DNA of 11,118 nucleotides from NCBI GenBank assembly GCA_027488415.1, contig JAIYBS010000267.1, positions 1 to 11,118 on the forward strand, given 5' to 3'. Positions 1 through 6,946 of the stretch are shown here, piece after piece (the stretch's first letter is position 1; each line of letters opens with the position of its first letter). The notes under the pieces were generated by a model. That model searched no databases and was not told where the DNA came from. It saw only the letters and a list, made by a program, of their open reading frames with translations. The translations under genes were made by a program, and so were the position numbers. The DNA is from Planctomycetaceae bacterium. GTDB taxonomy: Bacteria; Planctomycetota; Phycisphaerae; Phycisphaerales; SM1A02.

Positions 1-1796
1 CGCTCGACGCCATCGTCTCGGTGCTGCCCCGCCTCGGCGACGTCGAGACTCGTCGCGGGCTGCTCGCGGCCTTCGCCGAGTTCCGCGATGCCGACGGCAC
101 GATGCCCGACTCCCTCTGGCGGGGTGCGGGAAGCGCGGGCCTGCTCGCGGCGCTCGAGCACCCGGGCACGGGCCCCGCGCTGGCCTTCGGCGAGGCCGCC
201 CTCGCGTGGCTCGCGCCCCGGACCGGCGAGGTCTGCGACGCCGTCCTCCGCGGCGACCCTGCCGCGGCGGCCGACGCCGTCGACGCGTGGCTCCAGGCCA
301 CCGAGGCCGCGACCACCGGCGCGCTCCGTGACGAACGGGATCCCCGCATCCTCGGGCTCCTCGACCTTCTGCTCCGTCGCGGCGCCACGATGGACCGCCC
401 CGGCACGAGCGCCGACGCGGCCGGCACGCTGCTCGACGCGCTCTCCTGGACGGGCTCGCCCGTCCGTCGGTCGCGGATCGAGGGCGCCCTCCGCGCGTGG
501 TTCGAGGATCCGGCGGTGTCCGCGCAGTCGCTGCACGGGCTCACCAGCGTGCTCGCCGCGCGACGACCGGGTTCGTGGTGGGAGCCGTGGCTCGTCTCCG
601 ACGCCCGCGCGGACATGGCGTCGCGCACGTTCACCGCGGACCGGTTCCGCGCGGCCCTCGCCGCGGCGCCCGGCGAGGTGGAGCGCACCGAGGGGCCGCG
701 GATCCGCGGCGTGCGACCGGAGGCCGTCGATCGCTGGATCCGCGTCTCGCGACTCGCGCTCGCCCGCACGCCGGGCGCGGACCCCGCGCTGCGCGTCGCG
801 CACGCGGCCGAGCTCCTCGCGATGGTGGAGGCGGTTCGGCTGCTCGAGCGCGGGCGCATCAGCGATGCCGAGGCGCGCATCGCCCAGGTCGAGGATCCCG
901 AGGGGATCGCGCCGGACGACCTCGACCGCTGGAAGGGACGCGTGGAGCGAACGCCCGGTCGGACGATCGGCGCGGATGGCCGCCTCGACCAGGAGCTCCG
1001 CAATCGCGCGTCGATCGACGACAAGCTCGCGTACGTGCGCGCGTTCCGCACGCGGGCGATCGGCGACCTCGGGCCGATCGACGCCGCCGTCCTCGCCCGC
1101 GAGGCGCTTGCCTCGCCGTCGACGCAGATGCGATCCGTCGCGCAGGGCGTCGTCGCCGACGTGTTCGGCGCCGGCCCCAACGTGGTGGCGGCGGTCGCCG
1201 CGGAGGTCCCGTCCGCGGTCGATGCCGGCGAGGCGGCGTCGCTCGCGGGATCGCTGGCCGGGCAGCCCGCGCCCCGCGGCGGCGACGACGCGCGGCGTGC
1301 CGCGTCGGTGCTGCTCCTCCTCGATCACCACGCCTCGCTCGTTCCCTCCGACCGCAACCGGCTCGATTCGGTCGCTCAGGAGTTCGTCTTCTCCGCGAAC
1401 GCGGTCGTCGGCTCGCTCGGCGGCACGGAGCTCGGCTCGCGCGCGTCGCCCGATGCCGCGCTTCGCGCCTGGTTCGACGCCGCGCTCGCGGACGCGCGCG
1501 CGGTGCTGCCGCCTGCGGCGTTCCGCGAGGTGTCCGCGGCCGCCGAGGCTCGCCGTCGCCTCGCCGCGCCCGGGCCCCAGGCCGCGGTCGCGGAGCTCGC
1601 GTCGCTGCTCGGGCTCGATGCCGCGGTGCTCGCCGAGCGCGCGCCCCGGCGCCGCGCCGTCGCCGAATCGATCGTCGCTCGGGCCTCGGCCGACCGCTCG
1701 GTCGCGCCGGACGCGTTCGCCCAGCTCCAGGCGACGTGTCGCGCGCTTCTCCAGCTCGCGCTCGAGTCGGTCGCGCCGGAAGGGGGCGAGTCGTGA
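1..1796 (+). CDS. Unrecognised alanine-rich protein, N-terminus cut off by window edge
   Basis: The frame is open from the left edge (first full codon at position 3) to TGA at 1794-1796, giving about 597 residues, so the true start probably lies upstream. A GTG at 21 is in frame, but nothing favours it as the start. I do not recognise the family. The visible protein is almost entirely helix-forming: Ala, Leu, Arg, Asp and Glu dominate, with no membrane segment, no metal-binding cluster and no nucleotide-binding motif. A short string, LRAWF followed by an acidic/small residue, occurs near residues 160-165 and again near 480-485 (counting from GTG 21), which may mark two copies of a helical module. 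A Trp-rich patch (SWWEPW) lies near residue 190. The last codons overlap the start of the next gene (GTGA), so the two are co-transcribed and probably translationally coupled. A helical-repeat scaffold is possible but unproven. Confidence 0.75.
   Translation, partial: LDAIVSVLPRLGDVETRRGLLAAFAEFRDADGTMPDSLWRGAGSAGLLAALEHPGTGPALAFGEAALAWLAPRTGEVCDAVLRGDPAAAADAVDAWLQATEAATTGALRDERDPRILGLLDLLLRRGATMDRPGTSADAAGTLLDALSWTGSPVRRSRIEGALRAWFEDPAVSAQSLHGLTSVLAARRPGSWWEPWLVSDARADMASRTFTADRFRAALAAAPGEVERTEGPRIRGVRPEAVDRWIRVSRLALARTPGADPALRVAHAAELLAMVEAVRLLERGRISDAEARIAQVEDPEGIAPDDLDRWKGRVERTPGRTIGADGRLDQELRNRASIDDKLAYVRAFRTRAIGDLGPIDAAVLAREALASPSTQMRSVAQGVVADVFGAGPNVVAAVAAEVPSAVDAGEAASLAGSLAGQPAPRGGDDARRAASVLLLLDHHASLVPSDRNRLDSVAQEFVFSANAVVGSLGGTELGSRASPDAALRAWFDAALADARAVLPPAAFREVSAAAEARRRLAAPGPQAAVAELASLLGLDAAVLAERAPRRRAVAESIVARASADRSVAPDAFAQLQATCRALLQLALESVAPEGGES
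1778..1786 (+). promoter_or_regulatory. Ribosome-binding site for the GTG-start gene at 1793
   Basis: GGAAGGGGG lies 6 nt before the GTG at 1793-1795, inside the end of the preceding gene. It is a good purine-rich Shine-Dalgarno match at normal spacing. It is the main reason for choosing this GTG over the long open frame that extends far upstream in the same phase. Confidence 0.6.
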
Positions 1797-2593
1797 GGCG
1801 CGCCTGGCACGATCGTTGGTCCGCGTTCGCCTGCGCGCTCGCCGCGGCCGCTGCGCTCGCGGGTGCCGCCGCCCGTCCCGACGGGGCGTGGCGCGATGAG
1901 CTCCCGCGCCGGCTCGCGTCCCTCGCGCCCGAGCGCCCGGCCGAGTACCTCGAGCTCGCCGAGGACGTCATCGATCGCTCTGCCGGAGCTCCCTCGGCGG
2001 CGGCCGACCGAGAGCTCGCGCGCCGCCTGGCCGCGATCGCGGGTGCGGTCGACGTCCCCGGCTCGGGGCGGAGCGCGGCGCTCTTCCTCGCCGAGCACGC
2101 GGAGTCGGACGTCGAGCGCTCCCGGATGCTCGCGCTCGCGGACGTCCTCGACCCGGACTCGGACGCGCGCGCCGAGATGTCGGAGCGGACCGATGCCGTG
2201 ATGGCGCTCGTCCGAGCATTCGCGCTCTACCGCCGCGGCGAGGCCGTGCGCGCTCGCGATGCGATCGGTGCCGCCGGTGCCGCGACGCTGCTCGACCGGC
2301 ATCCCGAGATCCTGCAGGGCGGCGCGGCGCGATTCCTCGCCGATTGCAACGCCATGCGGTCGGCGGGCCCTCCGGCGATGTCCGCGCAGCAGCTCGAGGC
2401 GCTGCACGCGCTGGCCGCCGGCGCGATCGCCGGTGCACCACGGAGCTGGGGCGAGTCGATCGCGCAGGGCGGCGCCGCGCCGCTCCCGGAGATCGACGTC
2501 GGGGATCCGAAGGCGATCTTCGGCGTCGACCCGGCGGAGTGCCTGTGGCGCGACGGCGCGTGGGTTCGCCGGCCGGGGTCAGTCGGGCGCTGA
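1793..2593 (+). CDS. Unrecognised exported protein with N-terminal signal sequence
   Basis: 266 residues from a GTG start that overlaps the stop of the upstream gene (GTGA), with a purine-rich ribosome-binding site 6 nt before it. The frame stays open far upstream, but that part only shadows the preceding gene. The N-terminus has a basic start (MRRAWHDR), a hydrophobic Ala/Leu stretch at about residues 11-27 and small residues suitable for signal peptidase I cleavage near 25-28, so export is likely. The mature part is helical and alanine-rich. Residues 130-185 alternate helices in a way that resembles a single TPR-like hairpin, but no clear TPR consensus is visible. The C-terminus is more distinctive (GDPKAIFGVDPAECLWRDGAW near 237-257), with one Cys at 250. 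DGAW also occurs at 30-33, just after the signal sequence. The 3' end overlaps the convergent gene by 15 bp. Function unknown; the partner gene upstream suggests a shared envelope role. Confidence 0.8.
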   Translation: MRRAWHDRWSAFACALAAAAALAGAAARPDGAWRDELPRRLASLAPERPAEYLELAEDVIDRSAGAPSAAADRELARRLAAIAGAVDVPGSGRSAALFLAEHAESDVERSRMLALADVLDPDSDARAEMSERTDAVMALVRAFALYRRGEAVRARDAIGAAGAATLLDRHPEILQGGAARFLADCNAMRSAGPPAMSAQQLEALHALAAGAIAGAPRSWGESIAQGGAAPLPEIDVGDPKAIFGVDPAECLWRDGAWVRRPGSVGR

Positions 2594-3547
2594 GGGCGAA
2601 GCCGGCCCGGGCTTGGGCTCAGGCTCTGGCGTGGGCTCGGGCTCCGCCGCGGTCGCCGACTCGCCACCGAGGAGCACCTCAACCAGCTTCGCGCGCTGCC
2701 GTTCGTCGAGGATCTTCGACAGCTCGCCGAAGAGCTTCTCGCGCTCGCGCCTCGTCAGCTGCCCGCGCTCGCGCTTGCCCTGGATCTCCTGGATGGCGAT
2801 CTCCATCCCGACTTGCTTCACGCGCTCGGCCTGCTCCGGGGTCAGGTCGAGCTGCTTCGTGATCGCCTCGAACTGATTGACCCTCGTCTGCGCCCGCCGC
2901 TGGAGGGTCTGCCTCGTCAGCTGTCCCAGCGCGTCGAGGCGCATGCGTGCGTCCATGCGTTCGCGTTCCGTTCCCGCGGCCGGCGTTCCGGGGACGGCGA
3001 CCATCGTCTTCGCGAGCTCGGCCTCTCGCGCACGGCGCCACTCGTCGACCATGGCCTTCGCGCGTGACAGCTGGTCGGCGTCGAGCACGTCCCGGGCCTC
3101 GTCGAGGAACGTGCCGCGGTCGAGGAACGGTGCCATCGCCGTCCGGAAGTCGCCGAGCTGCCGAAGGGCCGCCATGCGCTCCTTCGCCGGCATGGTGCGG
3201 ATCGACTTCAGGACCTCCCCGACCTTGAGCGCGTCGTCGTAGTTGGCCATGAGGAGCTCCTCAAACGCCTTCGCACGCCGGGAAGCGATCGCCTCGAGCC
3301 GCGTCCGCTGGTCGTTCTCGAGCGGCATGCGGAACACCGCCGCGACCTCGGGCTCGTCCTCGAGCGGCAGCAGGTCGCCGTCGAAGGATCGCTCCACGAT
3401 GGTCGGAGCGGCAGCCGGGGCCGCCGCCGACGGACCGGCAAGGAGCCCCTGGGCGTCCGGGGGGACGGGGGCCGGCGCGGCGGTACCCGCATCGTCGAGG
3501 CGGACGCATGCCAGCACGGCGAGGATCAGCGAAAGAAGCCCGATCAT
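2579..3547 (-). CDS. Exported helical protein with LTPEQ motif and Pro/Glu tail
   Basis: 322 residues from the ATG at 3547 to TGA at 2579-2581. The first 14 residues form a hydrophobic segment ending VLAC, resembling a signal sequence or a weak lipobox (Cys14; Leu at -2 is unusual). An Ala/Pro-rich linker spans about 20-50. Two helical modules follow. Residues 74-180 run from LENDQ to DVLDADQLSRAK; residues 200-293 run from LTPEQ (235-239) to LDERQRAKLVEVL. Each opens and closes with an L-x-x-x-Q type motif, which looks like an internal duplication. LTPEQ-type motifs are known from the periplasmic CpxP/Spy group and many planctomycete envelope proteins, but overall similarity to Spy cannot be claimed. 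The tail (300-322) is Pro/Glu-rich. The gene lies 65 bp after the cystathionine lyase gene with no terminator visible between, so it may be the last gene of that operon. Oddity: with this start the signal sequence lacks basic residues; an upstream non-ATG start would add Arg residues (RRSIR precedes the Met). Confidence 0.75.
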   Translation of the reverse strand: MIGLLSLILAVLACVRLDDAGTAAPAPVPPDAQGLLAGPSAAAPAAAPTIVERSFDGDLLPLEDEPEVAAVFRMPLENDQRTRLEAIASRRAKAFEELLMANYDDALKVGEVLKSIRTMPAKERMAALRQLGDFRTAMAPFLDRGTFLDEARDVLDADQLSRAKAMVDEWRRAREAELAKTMVAVPGTPAAGTERERMDARMRLDALGQLTRQTLQRRAQTRVNQFEAITKQLDLTPEQAERVKQVGMEIAIQEIQGKRERGQLTRREREKLFGELSKILDERQRAKLVEVLLGGESATAAEPEPTPEPEPKPGPASPSAPD

Positions 3548-3612
3548 GCGGATCGAACGCCGTCCTTGCCGCCCGTATTGCAGGCGGTGAATCCCGGCGC
3601 CACCCGACCCGG

Positions 3613-4818
3613 TCAGGCCTTCGCCAAGCCGTGCTCGAGGTCCGCGATCAGGTCGTCCACGTGCTCGATCCCGACGCTCAGGCGGACCAGCGAGTCGCTG
3701 ATGCCGAGGACCTTGCGCTGCTCGGCCGGCACGCTCGCGTGGGTCATGATCGCGGGGTGCTCGATCAGGCTCTCCACGCCGCCGAGGCTCTCGGCCAGGG
3801 CGAAGATGTGCACGTTCTCGAGGAAGCGCCGGCTCTCGTCGATGCCGCCCTTCAGGTAGGCGGTGATCATGCCGCCGCCCGCGGGCTGGCCGTCGAGGCG
3901 CATCTGGCGCGCGGCGAGGGCGTGCTGCGGGTGGCTCGCGAGGCCCGGGTAGGTGACGCGCTCGACCTTCGGGTGCTTCTCGAGCCACGCCGCGATGCGC
4001 GCGGCGCTCGAGCAGTGCTGGCGCATGCGAACCGCGAGCGTCTTCACGCCGCGCAGGGTGAGGTACGCGTCGAACGGGCCCATGACGCTGCCGATCGCGT
4101 TCTGCATGAAGCGGAGCTTCTCGGCGAGCGCCTTGTCGCCGGTGACGAGCGCGCCGCCGACGGTGTCGCTGTGGCCGCCGAGGTACTTCGTGGTCGAGTG
4201 CATCACCAGGTCGATGCCGAGCTCGAGCGGGCGCTGCAGGAGCGGCGTCGCGAAGGTGTTGTCGCACACCGTGATCGCCCCGCACGCCTTGCCGAGCTTC
4301 GCCACCGCGGCGAGGTCGACGAGCTTCAGCGTCGGGTTCGTCGGGGTCTCGACCCAGATCATCTTGGGCGCGTGCGCCTTGATCGCGGCCTCGAGCCGGC
4401 CGAGGTCCGTCATGTCGACGAACTCGACCTTCAGCCCCTGGCTGCGCTTTCGGACGCGGTTGAGCAGGCGGTTCGTGCCGCCGTAGACGTCGTCCATGCA
4501 GAGGATCGAGTCGCCGCAGTCGAGGAGCTCGAGCGCGGTGCCGATCGCCGCGAGGCCGCTCGCGAAGCAGAAGCCGCCGTTGGTGCGGTCCTCGGCGTCG
4601 GTGAGGCGGGACCCCTCGATGCTGGCCAGCAGGCGCTCGGCGGCGAAGCGCGTCGCGTTGTGGCTGCGGCTGTACTCGAAGCCCTTGTGGACCCCGGGGC
4701 TGTCCTGGATGAACGTGCTGCTCGTGAAGATCGGGGGCATCACCGCGCCGGTGCCCGGCTCGGGGCTCTGGCCGCCGTGGATGACGCGGGAATCGAGGTG
4801 GAGGTCGCCGTGTGCCAT
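3613..4818 (-). CDS. Cystathionine gamma-lyase / gamma-synthase family PLP enzyme
   Basis: 401 residues, the usual length for the Cys/Met-metabolism PLP family, starting at ATG 4818, 20 bp after the stop of the CBS gene. Clear landmarks: YSR at 49-51 (phosphate and substrate contacts from the neighbouring subunit), FASGLAA at 85-91, the Tyr of VYGGTNR at 112 (stacks on the PLP ring), VETPTNPTLK at 156-165, DNTFATPL at 186-193 (Asp186 holds the pyridine nitrogen) and HSTTKYLGGHSD at 207-218 with Lys211 as the Schiff-base lysine. SLGGVESLIEHPAIMTHASV at 344-363 forms the carboxylate-binding region. All key residues are present, so the enzyme should be active. Members of this family are hard to separate by sequence. 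The CBS gene directly upstream favours cystathionine gamma-lyase (cystathionine to cysteine, 2-oxobutyrate and ammonia; cytoplasmic). Cystathionine gamma-synthase or a mixed activity remains possible, so no gene symbol is given. Confidence 0.95.
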   Translation of the reverse strand: MAHGDLHLDSRVIHGGQSPEPGTGAVMPPIFTSSTFIQDSPGVHKGFEYSRSHNATRFAAERLLASIEGSRLTDAEDRTNGGFCFASGLAAIGTALELLDCGDSILCMDDVYGGTNRLLNRVRKRSQGLKVEFVDMTDLGRLEAAIKAHAPKMIWVETPTNPTLKLVDLAAVAKLGKACGAITVCDNTFATPLLQRPLELGIDLVMHSTTKYLGGHSDTVGGALVTGDKALAEKLRFMQNAIGSVMGPFDAYLTLRGVKTLAVRMRQHCSSAARIAAWLEKHPKVERVTYPGLASHPQHALAARQMRLDGQPAGGGMITAYLKGGIDESRRFLENVHIFALAESLGGVESLIEHPAIMTHASVPAEQRKVLGISDSLVRLSVGIEHVDDLIADLEHGLAKA

Positions 4819-4838
4819 GGTGCTGGTTCTCGCGCGCG

Positions 4839-6224
4839 TCAGAGGAGCTGCTTGCGCATGTAGTTGATGAGGTCGATCTTCGTGATGATGCCGTAGAAGG
4901 CGCTGTCGTCGGCCACGATCGCCACGCGGTCGGCGCGGAAGATCGGGATCAGGTCGGCGGGCTTGGCTCCCGGCCGGAGCGTCTCGAGCCGGCGCGTCAT
5001 GAACTCGGAGACCGGCTTGGTGGCGGCGCCCTTCGGGTCGTCGAGCATCGCCATCAGGACGTCGCTCTCGTCGATGATGCCCTCGCCGCGGTCGCCCTCG
5101 CCGAGCACCACCATCTGGCTCACGTTGTAGAGCCGCATCCGCTTGATCGCCTGCTGCAGCGGGATCGCGGGCGTCAGCGTGTAGTCCTCGCGGTCGAGGT
5201 GGCGCCGCGCGATCAGGTCGCGCAGGTCGCCGGTCTTCGGGCGGTCGATGAACCCGTTGTCCATCATCCAGAAGTCGTTGAACATCTTGCTCAGGTACTT
5301 CGCGCCCGAGTCGCAGATGAAGGTGACGACGTTCTTGGGCTCCTTCTGCTCGCGGCAGTAGCGGAGCGCGGCGGTCAGCAGGGTGCCGACGCTCGACCCG
5401 GCGAGCACGCCCTCCTTGCGCAGGAGCTCGCGCGCCGTGTGGAAGGCGTCGGCATCGCTCACGGCGTAGGCCTTGTTGACCAGCTTCAGGTCGCAGATCG
5501 ACGGGACGAAGTCCTCGCCGATCCCCTCGACGAGCCAGCTTCCCGGCTCGACGTGCTTGCCCTCGTTCACCAGCGGCGTCAGGATCGAGCCGACGGGGTC
5601 GGCGAGGATGATCTCCATCCTCGGGTTGCGCGCGCGCAGGTAGTGCCCGCAGCCGCTGATCGTGCCGCCCGAGCCGACGCCCGCGACGAACGCGTCGATC
5701 TTGCCGTCCATCTGCTCCCAGATCTCGGGGCCGGTGGTCCGCTCGTGCGCGGCGGCGTTCGCGGGGTTCGCGAACTGGTTGATGTAGAGGGTGTTCGGGC
5801 GCGACGCGGCGAGGCGCGCGGCGACGTCCTGGTAGTACTCGGGATGCCCCTTGGCGACGTCGCTGCGGGTGAGCACGACCTCGGCGCCCATGGCGCGCAG
5901 GTGGCTGATCTTCTCGTCGCTCATCTTGTCGGGCACGACCACGCTCAGCGTGTAGCCCTTCTGCGCCGCGACCAGCGCCAGCGCGAGGCCCGTGTTGCCC
6001 GCGGTTGCCTCGACGATGTGTCCGCCGGGCTTGAGGCGTCCGTCCTTCTCGGCGGCCTCGATCATCTCGACCGCGATGCGGTCCTTGATCGAGTTGCCCG
6101 GGTTCATCGACTCCATCTTGACGAACAGCCGGCACTTCCCGGTGTCCATCCGCTTGAGTTCAAGCATCGGCGTGTTGCCGATCATCTCGAGGACGTTGCC
6201 GAAGACGGGGGCGCGGGGGTGCAT
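4839..6224 (-). CDS. Cystathionine beta-synthase with C-terminal CBS-domain pair
   Basis: 461 residues from ATG 6224. The first 340 or so form a fold-type II PLP enzyme. IGNTPML at 15-21 is the family opening; NPGNSIKDR at 41-49 carries the Schiff-base Lys47. EATAGNTG at 72-79 is the substrate-carboxylate loop with Ala where many relatives have Ser; GVGSGGT at 182-188 binds the PLP phosphate, and Ser278 in AGSSVG should contact the ring nitrogen. Residues from about 345 to 461 form two CBS motifs (a Bateman module), including VSQMVVLGEGDRGEGIIDESD (368-388) and FYGIITKIDLINYM near the end, probably a ligand-responsive regulatory part. There is no N-terminal haem region. The expected reaction is serine plus homocysteine to cystathionine; the next gene supplies the second step, together forming reverse transsulfuration. 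A GTG at 6272 would add 16 residues, but family alignment and a -10-like box at 6232-6237 favour ATG 6224. A cysteine synthase-like activity using O-acetylserine cannot be excluded. Confidence 0.95.
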   Translation of the reverse strand: MHPRAPVFGNVLEMIGNTPMLELKRMDTGKCRLFVKMESMNPGNSIKDRIAVEMIEAAEKDGRLKPGGHIVEATAGNTGLALALVAAQKGYTLSVVVPDKMSDEKISHLRAMGAEVVLTRSDVAKGHPEYYQDVAARLAASRPNTLYINQFANPANAAAHERTTGPEIWEQMDGKIDAFVAGVGSGGTISGCGHYLRARNPRMEIILADPVGSILTPLVNEGKHVEPGSWLVEGIGEDFVPSICDLKLVNKAYAVSDADAFHTARELLRKEGVLAGSSVGTLLTAALRYCREQKEPKNVVTFICDSGAKYLSKMFNDFWMMDNGFIDRPKTGDLRDLIARRHLDREDYTLTPAIPLQQAIKRMRLYNVSQMVVLGEGDRGEGIIDESDVLMAMLDDPKGAATKPVSEFMTRRLETLRPGAKPADLIPIFRADRVAIVADDSAFYGIITKIDLINYMRKQLL

Positions 6225-6231
6225 CGGAGGG

Positions 6232-6237
6232 AGTCTA
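6232..6237 (-). promoter_or_regulatory. Putative -10 box (TAGACT) for the CBS operon
   Basis: On the minus strand TAGACT fits TAnnnT and lies 7 nt before the ATG at 6224, so transcription would begin at or next to the start codon. No Shine-Dalgarno sequence is present (the 7 nt read CCCTCCG). I see no convincing -35 box 16-18 nt upstream. Confidence 0.45.
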
Positions 6238-6264
6238 TCGGGGCGCGGCGCCGCTCCGTCCGTG

Positions 6265-6270
6265 TAGAAC
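6265..6270 (+). promoter_or_regulatory. Possible -10 box (TAGAAC) for rsmJ-rsmE
   Basis: TAGAAC lies 7 nt before the rsmJ ATG at 6278 in the 53-bp gap between the divergent CBS and rsmJ genes. It lacks the final T of the consensus and has no recognisable -35 partner, so it is the weakest of the start-proximal boxes in this window. There is no Shine-Dalgarno sequence before this ATG. Confidence 0.3.
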
Positions 6271-6277
6271 ACGCCGC

Positions 6278-6946
6278 ATGCGCTGGGAGCCGCCTCAACG
6301 CCCCGAGGATCTCGTGATCGCCGAGCACGAGGGCGTGCTCGAGCTCCGCGCGCCGTCGGACCGTCCCGGGACCGGGGCGCGCGTCGACCTGGGGACCGCG
6401 AGCGCGGCTGGGATCCGGTCGCTGCCGCTCGTCCGTTCGATGGGCGACCGCGCGCGCACCGTCGCGGACGCGACCGGCGGCCTCCTCGGCGATGCGTGGC
6501 TGCTTGCGCTGGCCGGCTTCGAGGTGACCGCCTTCGAGCGCTGCGCCGCGGTGGCTCGCATCGCCCGCGACGGGCTCGAGCGCGCCGCGCGCGACCCGCG
6601 CGTCGACAAGGCGGCGCTCGGTCGGCTCCGGCTCGTCGAGGCGGACGCGATCGTCGCGCTCGGCGAGCGCTCCTTCGACGCCGTGCTCGTCGACCCGATG
6701 TTCCCGCCGAAGCGGAAGGCGAGCGCGCTCGCGCGCAAGGACGTGCGACTGCTGCGGGCGGCCGCCGGCGACGACGCGGACGCGGCGGCGCTGCTGACGG
6801 CCGCGCGCCGCGCCGCGCGGATACGCACCTGCGTGAAGCGCGCCGACGACTCGCCGCTCATCGACGGCGCCGGCGCGCCGGACCTCTCGTTCGAGGGCCG
6901 CACGTCGCGGGTCGATGTCTATCTTTCCCGAGAGGCCAGCAGATGA
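6278..6946 (+). CDS. rsmJ: RsmJ-like 16S rRNA (guanine-N2) methyltransferase
   Basis: 222 residues, close to the usual RsmJ length of about 250. RsmJ methylates G1516 (E. coli numbering) at N2 in the 3' end region of 16S rRNA, using S-adenosylmethionine. The N-terminal 60 residues are poorly conserved. The methyltransferase core begins with VADATGGLLGDA at 62-73 (SAM-binding motif I), followed by VTAFER at 83-88, the acidic end of strand 2. LVDPMFPPKRK at 137-147 is the family hallmark (Asp-Pro-Met-Phe-Pro in the catalytic motif IV place), followed by SALARKDVRLLR at 149-160. VKRADDSPL at 186-194 and RVDVYL at 211-216 also match the family's C-terminal pattern. The ATG is 53 bp from the divergent CBS start and a possible -10 box sits 7 nt before it. 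The stop overlaps the rsmE start (ATGA), so the pair is an operon. The best-known members are proteobacterial, so an undescribed target base is possible. Confidence 0.85.
   Translation: MRWEPPQRPEDLVIAEHEGVLELRAPSDRPGTGARVDLGTASAAGIRSLPLVRSMGDRARTVADATGGLLGDAWLLALAGFEVTAFERCAAVARIARDGLERAARDPRVDKAALGRLRLVEADAIVALGERSFDAVLVDPMFPPKRKASALARKDVRLLRAAAGDDADAAALLTAARRAARIRTCVKRADDSPLIDGAGAPDLSFEGRTSRVDVYLSREASR

Noticed and set aside
497..1792. Plus-strand open frame extending upstream of the GTG at 1793, overlapping the first gene
   Set aside because: The upstream part is an Arg/Ala-rich shadow. The signal sequence and ribosome-binding site both place the start at 1793.
859..1971. Minus-strand open frame across the first two genes
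   Set aside because: Extremely Arg-rich translation typical of an out-of-phase reading of GC-rich coding DNA; no initiation signal.
3548..3612. Terminator or separate promoter between the cystathionine lyase gene and the LTPEQ gene
   Set aside because: No stable hairpin with T-run and no -35/-10 pair at proper spacing is visible; AAGGA is present but lies 15 nt before the ATG, too far for a normal ribosome-binding site.
3508..4863. Plus-strand open frame (451 codons) antisense to the cystathionine lyase gene
   Set aside because: Shadow of a conserved PLP enzyme on the other strand; composition is biased (Arg/Ala/Val/His) and no motif is visible.
6225..6272. 16-residue N-terminal extension of CBS from GTG at 6272
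   Set aside because: The family begins close to the ATG at 6224, the extension has no family similarity, and the -10-like box at 6232-6237 would lie inside it.
4812..6317. Long plus-strand open frame (501 codons) antisense to the CBS gene
   Set aside because: It mirrors the GC-rich third positions of a clearly conserved enzyme. Its translation is a His/Arg/Val/Asp-rich string with no recognisable domain, and it has no promoter or ribosome-binding site.
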